A DNA stretch of 26,971 nt from Haplosporangium gracile (taxonomy: Eukaryota; Mortierellomycota; Mortierellomycetes; Mortierellales; Mortierellaceae), in NCBI GenBank assembly GCA_015499985.1, contig JAAAUF010000169.1, positions 22,286 through 49,256 of the forward strand, given 5' to 3'. The notes below the pieces were generated by a model. It was given only the letters and a program-made list of their open reading frames with translations. It was not told the origin of the DNA and ran no database searches. Positions 1 to 8,747 of the stretch are shown here, piece after piece; position 1 is the stretch's first letter; each line of letters opens with the position of its first letter. Both the position numbers and the translations under genes were made by a program.

Positions 1-185
1 ATTGAAGAAATGAAAAGAACAAGGAGGACGCGTGATTTAGTCAAAGAGCATCATTTTTTAAAATTGGTGGCGCACAACATACTGACTCAAGATTCGCGCC
101 ATCTTACCCTCTTACCCTAAGTTCTCTACTAAATTCCTTTAAAATCACCTTTCTCCGTCCTCATTCCCATGAATAAAGGTGCCAT

Positions 186-896
186 TCAGAAATTGACACA
201 TTGTACGATCTTCATCAGCGAAAGTATTTGGTCCGCCTTTTTTTCAAAAAGTCCACAAAAAAAAAAATATATAAAAAATGGTCGATCCATTGGTTTGCTT
301 GTCCTGACGAGTGCCGACAAGGCGAGCGTTTTGAAGTTGTAGGCATCGTCGTAAGAGCGCCAAGTAAATACAAGATATTGATATCTCCTTGAGACTCTAT
401 GGAAAAGGGTTCTGGGTGAATTCATCCAAAGTCTCCTCACGATACCACGTACCGTTAACAGTTGCGGAGTCAAGTCGATCAATGCATCTAAAGACGTGCC
501 GACTCGGAAGAGGTCCCATTTCCGTAAATGATCACTGAAGTACAGATGCACGGTCTTGACTTTTGGTACCGAATGTCTAATCCTCAAAAAAAGTCAGCAG
601 CTCCCGTAGGGGGAGGAGAAACGACCAGGCAGTGGAGGATGATCCATGATCTCCTGCTTTAGTAGAAAAGTCTTGTTATGCTAGAACATACGCCTAATGT
701 CATCATTTAAAAATGTCGTATTTGAAAATACATACTCCTGCCTTGTCCTATTGATTCCCAAAGACGTGAACGAGCTCGTTGAGAGCGCTGTCGTGGCGGA
801 GACTGGAGCGGGGATGGAAGAAGAGAACCATGCAGTATTGGCAGATGAGAACGACGAGGCAGCGAAATTTCCTGGCGAGCTGATTTTGTCGGCCAT
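186..896 (-). CDS. Orphan protein, two-exon model (low confidence)
   Basis: The proposed model has exon 1 at 896-736 and exon 2 at 576-186, giving about 183 residues. Exon 1 begins with an ATG (MADKISSPGN) and is rich in Ser, Ala and Thr. It ends at a good GTATGT donor (735-730). Exon 2 follows a GATTAG acceptor. The junction codon (GA|A) keeps the frame, which has a one in three chance of happening by accident. Exon 2 has non-repetitive, protein-like composition, for example KTVHLYFSDHLRKWDLF and VFTWRSYDDAYNF. The sequence upstream of the ATG on the coding strand is pyrimidine-rich, as it is before the secure genes here. I recognise no family. The 3' end is doubtful, because the frame runs into a T-rich stretch around 240-275 before its stop, so a further intron or a decayed end is possible. 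The opposite strand of exon 1 is also open (697-912), which weakens the call. Confidence 0.38.
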
Positions 897-2939
897 GGTG
901 ACGGAAAGCTAGATATTCGAAGTGTCCATAGGCGAGAGGGACGCCGGCGTTGAAGGAGGGGTTGAAGTGAAAGACGATGACGTTGGAAAGGGGTAGGATG
1001 ATGATAAAAGGAGGGAGTGGATGAGGATCAGGGTAAAGATGATGGAGAGTGAGATGCGTCCTTGCCCTTGTCCATGTTGGGTGGCGATTGCATTGTTAAC
1101 AGCTGGGGGAGGTGAATGAAAACGAAGAGATAAGGAAAGTGTGAAAGAAGGAGAGTGAGAGAGGGAGAATAATGAGTAATGAGTGGTGAATGGAAGATAA
1201 GGACGAGGAATGAAAGGAAGAAGAAGTTGTTGTCGTTGTAAATACGAATGGTCGCTGAGAAAAGAAGAAAAGGAAAAGAAAACGTGGAAATTGGGTGGAT
1301 TTTCTCTCGTTTATAATGAAGTACTGTCAGCCACAAAAAGTGATGGGCTACTGAGAGGCTTGGGAAAGAAAGAGGGAACAAAGTAGTGGCTATATTTCGT
1401 CAGAGAAATAGAGAGAGAAGGGAGGAGGAGAAGGAGAAAAGAGCTTCACTCATGAATAGACGAAGTAGAATCAGAGAGGGGGAAGGTCAACTGGGCAGCG
1501 AGGGCAGACAATGAGACAACAGTGCCAACTTAACAAGACAGCAAGGTCAGCCACATTCAACTCGCATACAATGTAGATAAGATACACACAGCAACTGCCT
1601 GCATTCCTAAAAAATTGGCGGCAAAAATGACAGCGTGAGAAAGGTAAAGAAAATAATAAGCATGTGGCCTCAATGCTCCGTTAGCCATCCTATACAAATG
1701 CAAGAAAAAGCAATGGGCAAAAGAAGGAGAGAGTGGACCTTCTTTTTGGCATCATGCCTCATGCATGCTCTCTCACCTCCGAGCGGCTAACTGTACAAGC
1801 GCGTCGTCGAGTAGACGCGAAACTCCCAAATATCACCAACTGATGGTTCCTGGATTCGGTCTCTCTTCTAGTTGGAAATCAACACACCACCAATGAGCAC
1901 GTATTGAGTAGGACGCGACTTGACTCGCTATGAGTATCAAAGGATATTAGAAGATAAGTCGCGTGGTGCCTTTTTTTTTGTGGTTAGAGCGAATGGGTTG
2001 CAACGGTCAGAGGAGAGAAGTGGCCGTTTTGCGCTAATGCCTTGAAAGAAGGTTGGGGATTAGCGTAAAGTGGAATAATAAAGTGGATGTTTCTACATCC
2101 CCTCCTCTTTTCTACACTTGGATGATTGATCGCAACCACAGATGATGATGATCCACTAGTAGGCGTCGCTATAAAAAAGAGCGAGAAAAGATCAAGCATC
2201 CAATCATAACAGTAACGGCGACGACCCATTCATTGGAATAGCAATCACCGACAAGAGAACAACCTCGTTGTACTGTAGAGATGTGTGACGCCGTTAATGT
2301 ATTTCTTCTCTTTTTTTCATTTTACTGCTTTTTCCCTCTTTCATCCTCACTCACTTCTTCATCCCTTTTTAATTTGATAGGGTCCGTTAGGCGATCATGG
2401 TTTCTTTCACAACCAATGAACACTAGTGTCGCACGATGCGCGTTTTCTCTTCGTTTGTTCTTCACCTCGGTCTTGTAAATAAAAGAACATATGTACCCAC
2501 AAAGTGCTAATGATATCTTTTTTCATTTCTCATCCGTCCTCGTGTCCCAGCCAACAATTATTTCCTTTTGTCCCTTTGCCCTTTTCCCTTCCTCTCCGTT
2601 TATTCAGTCGATCATACCTTCCTTCTATAAAGACTCTCTCCGTCTTTAGAATAAATACAAAGCCATACCTCCATGCCTCCTTGCTTTCTTGCTTTTTTGT
2701 CTTCCTTTCTTTAGCCCCTTGCACCCTATTATCATTTCCTTTCATCCTTCTGACTCCGACAAAACACCACATTCAACATTACACATACACATTTCGCCCA
2801 TCCCACTCGACAACAATTTCCTATTTTGCAATTTTCACTACCATTTTTCACCCTCCATTGCTTCCGTTCCTTCTACTTTCGCCAACTGTACACAACAAAA
2901 ATACCCCACACATAAGTACTTTGCTAACCTAAGAAAGAC
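897..2939. other. Intergenic region between divergent genes
   Basis: About 2 kb with no supported gene. From about 960 to 1460 the + strand is strongly purine-rich (GA tracts), meaning pyrimidine-rich when read toward the leftward gene. From about 2290 to 2900 the + strand is strongly pyrimidine-rich, toward the permease. The middle part (1500-2280) is of mixed composition with no convincing ORF. The open frames in this region have low-complexity translations that follow from the CT/GA bias. Confidence 0.7.
2626..2632 (+). promoter_or_regulatory. TATA-like element before the permease
   Basis: TATAAAG lies inside the CT-rich tract about 310 bases before the permease ATG. It is the best TATA match in the upstream region. 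The distance implies a 5' UTR of roughly 280 bases. It is inferred from sequence only. Confidence 0.35.
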
Positions 2940-5502
2940 ATGAACCCGAACGTACAGGTGCCGCCACCGGTACATCAGTCTCAAGGCGACCCAGATGTAT
3001 ACCCTACAGCATGCCCTTCCGGCCACGGCGCGAATAGTAGTTTTCATTCTTATGATGAGGCAATCTCGTTCGTTAAGATGTATTCACCTAAGACGACCAC
3101 GAACGAATCAAAGCAGCTTCCATCAATACCGACCCTCTTGCAGGTAATATCTCCGCTCACCATTGAACCCTTTCTGTTTCCTTGTTCAAGTGCAATGTAC
3201 TCACCCATTAACTCTGAATGTCTTGTCTTCACAGAGGATCAAACATGCAGTGGCCTCATTACAGACTCTAGCGACAACAGTAACAGTAACTTCAGTAATG
3301 ACAGGAATTGTGCCCTTGACACAAACAACATTGACAGCTGGTGGGCCAGTGGTCATGGTCTTTGGATTCCTCTTTGTCTGTCTAATGACTTCAACTATTG
3401 CGCTCTCACTCGCCGATATTGCATCAGGATTCCCATGCGTCAAGGGTGGACTCATCGAATACAGTCGTCGTCTGGCTCCACCAAGGCTGCGGCGGATCTC
3501 TTCTTGGTTTGTCGGATGGCTTCACTTTGCTGCCTTTGTAAGTCCTTTTCTTGACTGGTTATTCGGCTGTGCGATTATTTCAAGGACTAAGCACGTCCTA
3601 CTCCTATTACTACCTTTTCTTCCCTAACTCACGCTTTTCCTCTTCCGCCTCCTCTCTCCTCTCCCTGTTCCTTCCCATTTTTTACCTCTCCGTTCTCGCC
3701 AATTCTTGGTTGAACAGGTCACTGGATCCTCCAGCTGTGCATTTGCATTCGCATTGTTCACGACGGCAGCTATCCAAATCGCAACAGGGCATGTCCCCCA
3801 ACGTTGGATTACGGTCCTTATCCACATCATCATCTCGACTCTGTTTGGAGCGATCAACGCATACAACATCAACATCAACATGATCTCTGGTACGCGTTAC
3901 ACTCTCGCATCAAAATAACAAAACAAGAAGTTACAGCTTTAGCTTTACGCGTTAAAGGGAGATACAGGAGACTGGAGAAAGGACATAGTAGTGGATGTTC
4001 AGACTCAACCGTTGGATGAAACGTAGTTTGTCTAGAAGTTACTAACCTGGGCGTGGTTTCTCCTTTTTTTTGTTTCGCGTTTTGCTTGATATGGTAGTTG
4101 CGTGGCATGTTTTGGGGCCTATCATCGTATTACTGACTATTACTACGGCCAATAAGACACCGCCTTCGGCGACGTGGGTCTTTACGCATTTTGAGAACCA
4201 GACTGGATGGAGTAGTTCTTTTTATGTCACTCTCATTGGTCTATCACAGGTACCACCTCTCTTTCCATTTTTTTCAGTCACCCTATGCTGTCACTTCACA
4301 AGCTGAAAGTTACTATACATGTTAATTTGAATCTTTACTACAAACGTAGGGCGCGTTCACAATGACAGGATACGATGCACCTATCCATACGATGTACAAC
4401 ATCAAAAACGCTGCTTGGAAAGTACCCCAAGGCATATTCATCGGCTTCCTGGTCTCCTTCACAATGGGCACCATCCTCATCCTCACCCTCCTCTATGGGA
4501 TCAATGACCTCAACGCTATCATCAATCCCACCATCTCGGGCGTCTCGGCCATCGAAATCTTTTCCCACCTCATTGGACACTTCGGAACCACCTGTATTAC
4601 GATTATTTTCATTGGGACGTTCTTCTTTTGTGGACAGGGGGTCTTGAAGGCTTGTAGTCACGTCGGGCAAGAGCTTGCGGCCAGTGGGACGTTTCCGAAG
4701 TCGGAGTATTTGGCAAAGGTTGGAGAAGGAGGGCAGCCGGCGAGGATGGGGTGGTTGTGTGCGGGGATTTCTTGCGGGATTGGTTTGTTGTATTTGATTA
4801 ACACTACGATTTTGCAGGCTCTTACTTCTGCTGTTGCCATTGAGCTCAAGTAAATTTTTCTGTTCTTTTTGCGTGTCGTGTGTCACAATCACATTACAAC
4901 TTGAAGAAAAACTAATTCACCAACTGGTCTGTGCTCAACCCCCTCTTCCCTTTCTCCTCCTTTAAATTAACAACTACCACCTTATTAGCTTGGTATACTC
5001 GGTCCCAATAGCACTCCGACTCTTCTATCCAAACCCAACCGTCTTCCGACCAGGACCCTTCTCACTCGGCCCGCTCCGTCGTCCCATCGCCTTCGTCGCC
5101 ATCACTTGGGCCGTCCTTGGTGTTTTTGCATTTTCCCTCCCGGGCATCCACCCTATTACTGCCGATAATATGAACTATGCGAGTGTTCTGTTGTTGGGCA
5201 CTGTAGGATTGATTCTTGGATACTGGTTCTTTTCTGCGAGGCATTGGTTTGGGCTTGATGTGAGCTGTGGAGGCGGTGAGGCGGTGTATATGTCGGAGAA
5301 GGTGCCGACGACGATGTGTAGTGTTGGAGGTAGGAGGGGAGTGATCGCTGGAGCAAGAGGTGGGGTTGGAGGTGGATTGTGTGGAATGTCGCGACCAGAT
5401 GGGGCAGATCTGGAGGGTGGTGTTAATTGTGATGATAAGGATTTGGATGAGATTGAGCATTGGCTTGACCACTTGGAACGCGACTTGCGTTCTCTAGATT
5501 GA
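2940..5502 (+). CDS. APC-family amino acid/choline-type permease
   Basis: Six exons: 2940-3143, 3235-3537, 3718-3889, 4098-4249, 4350-4849 and 4989-5502. All introns are GT...AG and all joins keep frame, giving 614 residues. The protein is a multi-pass membrane transporter of the fungal amino acid/choline transporter branch of the APC superfamily, which includes Uga4, Hnm1 and Bio5. It would import amino acids, GABA, choline or a related amine across the plasma or vacuolar membrane. Visible hallmarks are SVMTGIVPL in the first membrane segment, GGLIEYSRRLAPP after the second, SVAWHVLGP across the exon 3/4 join, GAFTMTGYDAPIH (about 278-290), FPKSEYLAKV, and IALRLFYPNPTVFRPGPFSLG near the end. 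The N-terminal 68 residues are polar and probably cytosolic. The C-terminal tail of about 85 residues is odd: Gly-rich with several Cys, then an acidic DDKDLDEIEHWLDHLER segment. The exact substrate cannot be read from the sequence. Confidence 0.93.
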
Positions 5503-5689
5503 AGCCTTCGAGTTCTCATCTCTCGCCCTTCATCTTCCTTTGTCGGTTGGCCCGATTATCCGTTGGGTGGTCGCACTAGATGCTTTTTTTATCTGGGTTC
5601 ATTCCTAATGGGCAGATAAAAAGGTAATTGCTAAGATCCTGTGTTGCGAATGCGCGCTAAAAAACAACAACACATATCTAGGACTACAA

Positions 5690-5720
5690 AATAAAATACC
5701 CTTTTCTTAATACTAATAAA
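5690..5720 (+). terminator. Two AATAAA polyadenylation-type signals after the permease
   Basis: AATAAA occurs at 5690-5695 and again at 5715-5720, about 190-215 bases after the permease stop. Both are typical hexamers. Use is inferred from position. Confidence 0.4.
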
Positions 5721-6604
5721 AGATGTTACTCTTGTACCGTTGGAAGGGAGGAAGAGATGGTGAAATAAAAATAAAACCACACCTGAGGCCTAGCATCCTG
5801 CATATATACAACACTGCCTGACTTCCTGCATATCTAAGAAATCCGTTACCTCAACGGTTGCAAGGGAAGAGTAGGAGGGTGTCCCTTGGGCTTCTTTCAC
5901 TTCATTTCGGTACACTTCCGTCCGGTGCTCTTTTTCGCTGTTCCCCCTTCTTTTTTTTTTCTTTCTTTCTTTTGGCGGATATGTAGGAAGGCCGTTGTTT
6001 TTAACGATTTGCTACTCTATGTATCGCAAGACTTGCATGTATGCGTGTGTCCTTCTTTTGTTGATGTTCTGCCAGATATGATACACGGAGACCATGCACC
6101 TTTTTTTCTCTGTTTTTATTTTTGTTGTTCGTCCATTATACCTTGCATGAATGTGATTGTGTATATTGCTCATGTTTATGAGATAGTCAAAAAGAAAACT
6201 GGATGAGAAAAAAGGGCTGATGTTGCGCTGCTAGAGATGACAACAAACAAAAAACGCACCAGAAACAAAATGAGTAAACTGTCGGAAAACAACCTTTGAG
6301 CACAGCATGTCCCCCATTGTATCAGGAACGACGAGTTGGTGCAACCATGGCCATGGTAATCCGAACACAGTCGTTGAATTAGCCTGTGCTTCCCCTCATT
6401 ATTGTAATTCTCATCAGTGTTGTTGCCCAATGCCGACTTGACACTTTCTGGCGGAGTGGAGGGAGGGGGTGATGGTTTCACCCCAGTTCCTGGAAAAAAA
6501 GCCTTCGCCCTCTTCCCTTTTCGCTTTCTCTTTGCCTTGCTGCTATTACACACCACCTACACCATGTCTACTTTTTCCTTCTTATTCCTTGCTTTGCTTT
6601 TTTT

Positions 6605-6640
6605 TCTCTCTCTCTCCCTCTCTCCCTCTCTCCCTCTCTC
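6605..6640 (+). repeat. CT microsatellite
   Basis: A run of CT and CCCTCTCT units directly follows a T run. It is simple-sequence DNA within the longer pyrimidine-rich stretch. Confidence 0.9.
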
Positions 6641-7478
6641 ATTCAACCCCTGTTGCCTAATCCTTCCGGGTCAACACCAAAGAAGAGCGACCTGGTGTCG
6701 TTACGTCAAACTCTGTTCCCTTCTCTTCCCTTCCCTTTTCTTGTCATTCTTTTGCTTGTCGTCCGTCAGAGCAGTAAGGATACAACAAAAAACTGACTTT
6801 TGCATTAATTCATGGGGGGCTGGTGACAAGAGCGAGAGAGAAAGACAGACGAGCGTCATCATGGTAGTCATTGGTGCGTCGATCTATCCCCGTCTTTTTT
6901 TTCTTTTTATCGTCTCAAACCCGTTGAGGAGCTTACCCCCTCTTCCTTGTTTCTCTGTAATCTCCTATTCTGTCTCCGTTCGAGACTCCTTGTCCCAGAA
7001 CTCCTAGTTGCTTTTTTTTTTACTTTTTGTTTTTCACTCGCCTTCACTTGTTTTCTGCCCGTTAGTTTATCGCCCATCTCCCATATTGCCCTCGGGGTCC
7101 CCTCATCAACACCTATCCGACGCAAGGGGATCTCTGCCATACTTACAAGTGGCTACTGACCGCTATTCTCTCCAGAGACACTGAGACAGATAATACAATT
7201 GAGGGGGACAGATTAGAAAACCAGGGAGATGATTGAAAGAGCAGGCTCTAAGAGGGGATACTGGTTAGATGACTGCCCTATGATCATGGACAGCTTTTTT
7301 TCCCCTTTTTTTGAACCTCTTTATCTAGGTTTAAAGTTTTACTTGGTTACCAACATGGTGGTGATGGTGAGGGAAGGGAAGAAAGGCGGACAGGGATGGC
7401 GAGATGCATCGTGCGCCAATAGAGTCGGGGAGTAGTGAATTAAAATGTGACTAGTATTAAGATGGTGCCCCGTTGCAA

Positions 7479-7508
7479 GTGAGAGAGACTCAGTCGACTC
7501 TCTCTCAC
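7479..7508. repeat. Perfect 10-bp inverted repeat with 10-base loop
   Basis: GTGAGAGAGA (7479-7488) and TCTCTCTCAC (7499-7508) are exact reverse complements around the loop CTCAGTCGAC. It lies about 400 bases upstream of the small ORF at 7907 and about 140 bases before its TATA-like box. Function is unknown; it could be a cruciform or protein-binding site, or two chance GA/CT tracts. Confidence 0.7.
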
Positions 7509-7650
7509 ACTCAACTCTCACCCTCATTACCACCGCCCTCTCGCTTGGCTGCATTACTTCTGTTTTTTTTTAGCCTTTCTTCATTTTGTAGGCTCACTAC
7601 TAGCCCTTTGGACCATCTCCCCCTCTTCCTTCTTTCAAGCTCGTCTTGAG

Positions 7651-7658
7651 TATTTAAA
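7651..7658 (+). promoter_or_regulatory. TATA-like element before the small acidic-protein gene
   Basis: TATTTAAA lies in the pyrimidine-rich upstream region, about 249 bases before the ATG at 7907. It is followed by further CT-rich sequence, as expected of a fungal core promoter. Confidence 0.4.
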
Positions 7659-7906
7659 CCAACGAGTTGGTCCTTCATTTTTTTTTCATTTATCCCATTC
7701 CACTTTGCTTCTTTCCTTCTCTCACTTTCCGAAAAAAATAATTTGCATCATCTTCTTCCGCAAACTCACCTTTTTGCATTGAAGCCTAGCGTATCAACGG
7801 CCACCCATTCAATCACTCATACGCACAGTCCACATCGCAATTATTCCTCTCCTCACCTTCTTTTCATCTTCTCAGCCTCTTCTCTCCCCACTACATACAT
7901 TACAAA

Positions 7907-8248
7907 ATGACGACCGAAGACTCCACAATCAGTTACAACGCCGTCCCCCGCTGCCGCAACACATCCTCAGCAACTACCTGCCAACAACTCTCCCCTCCAT
8001 CTTCGCCACCCATGTCCCCCGCTTCTTCGGTCATCTCAGAGTCCTCAATGTCCAGCGTAGACAACGACAGCAGATCAGATATCGACGACGATGATAACGA
8101 TGAAGAGCATCGATCCCGCTTGCAAGTGACCTATATGCGCCCTGGTTGTATCGAGGAACATATCATCAAGAGCCGTACCCTTGCTGCCGCTAAAGTCGCC
8201 GCTGCTTCTGCCTCTGCTTCTGTTGTGCCGTCGCCGATGGAGCATTGA
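7907..8248 (+). CDS. Small acidic Ser/Asp-rich orphan protein
   Basis: A single open frame of 113 residues from an ATG in good context (TACAAAATGACG). It is preceded by about 300 bases of CT-rich sequence and a TATA-like box, which is the same upstream layout as the secure genes. The N-terminal 45 residues are rich in Ser, Thr and Pro (SPPSSPPMSPASS). Residues about 50-68 form an acidic block (SDIDDDDNDEEH). A more ordered-looking segment follows (LQVTYMRPGCIEEHIIKSR), then an Ala/Ser-rich end. There is no signal peptide, membrane segment or recognisable domain. The Ser-Pro sites and acidic block suggest a disordered, possibly phosphorylated protein, but that is inference. It could also be the first exon of a longer gene, although I see no good donor before the stop. 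Confidence 0.5.
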   Translation: MTTEDSTISYNAVPRCRNTSSATTCQQLSPPSSPPMSPASSVISESSMSSVDNDSRSDIDDDDNDEEHRSRLQVTYMRPGCIEEHIIKSRTLAAAKVAAASASASVVPSPMEH

Positions 8249-8747
8249 GCTGTCGTGGAATAGGAACCTTATTTCAGCGAATTGGCTGACATGCCTCTTT
8301 TCGCTTCCTCCCCTCCCTTTCCGTCGTAAAATACATATCCGACGATATAGATATCATATTGTGAGCGTTCTTGCAATTTATGCTCCGAATCCCTAAGAGT
8401 TCTTTTTTTTTTCTTTGTCTTTCTTACTGTTGAAAGGGGTACTTTTTCTGTTAATAATGTGTTCTTGTTTAGTTGTGGCCTGTTTACCTTCTCTTCTCTC
8501 CTCCTCTCAGCGGCGAAACACGAAACACCAAACGTTCGCCCCGTCTTTCCTCTCACTCTCTCTCTCTTTCTTTCTTTCTTTCTTTGACCTTGTACACCAG
8601 CAACTAGCCTAAATAAAAAAAAATTCTTGATTGTCAGTCACAATCTTTGATGCGTCCTGCTCACTTGAGGCAGACGCGTTTCTTCAACTCACCCTTTTGC
8701 ACTCAGCTCCTCTTCCTCCTTCAACGGCAAACAATAAACAAAAAGAC
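8249..8747. other. Intergenic region, promoter side of DPH6
   Basis: About 500 bases with T runs, then CT and TTTC microsatellite sequence (8556-8585), then a short mixed stretch up to the DPH6 ATG. No gene is supported. It should contain the 3' end of the small upstream gene and the DPH6 promoter. Confidence 0.6.
8556..8585 (+). repeat. CT / TTTC microsatellite
   Basis: CT dinucleotides run into TTTC tetranucleotides, about 165 bases before the DPH6 start codon and on its coding strand. Confidence 0.85.

Larger units (their letters stand above)
5503..7906. other. Long intergenic region without a supported gene
   Basis: The first part holds the permease 3' UTR, with AATAAA at 5690-5695 and 5715-5720. 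The rest is AT-rich, then strongly pyrimidine-biased on the + strand (about 6490-7100 and 7560-7890), with T runs and a CCCTCTCT microsatellite. ORFs at 5886-6206, 6176-6556 (-), 6417-7007 and 6947-7159 translate to low-complexity or unrecognisable peptides, and I do not call them. A perfect inverted repeat is at 7479-7508. An RNA gene cannot be excluded, but I see no tRNA boxes. Confidence 0.6.

Noticed and set aside
101..121. CTTACCCTCTTACCCTAAG, resembling telomere repeat (TTAGGG on the minus strand)
   Set aside because: There is only one exact TTAGGG unit and no array, so it is not a telomere or a clear interstitial repeat.
1028..1381. 117-residue open frame on the minus strand
   Set aside because: Its Phe/Leu/Ser/Pro-rich translation results from the pyrimidine tract; it is better read as leader or promoter DNA of the leftmost gene.
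1984..2229. 81-residue open frame on the minus strand
   Set aside because: It has no recognisable sequence, splice partner or CT-rich leader.
6176..6556. 126-residue open frame on the minus strand
   Set aside because: The middle is less repetitive, but no family, splice partner or promoter pattern supports it.
6417..7007. 196-residue open frame on the + strand
   Set aside because: It is dominated by CT repeats and T runs (Ser/Leu/Phe low complexity), with no domain and no good start context.
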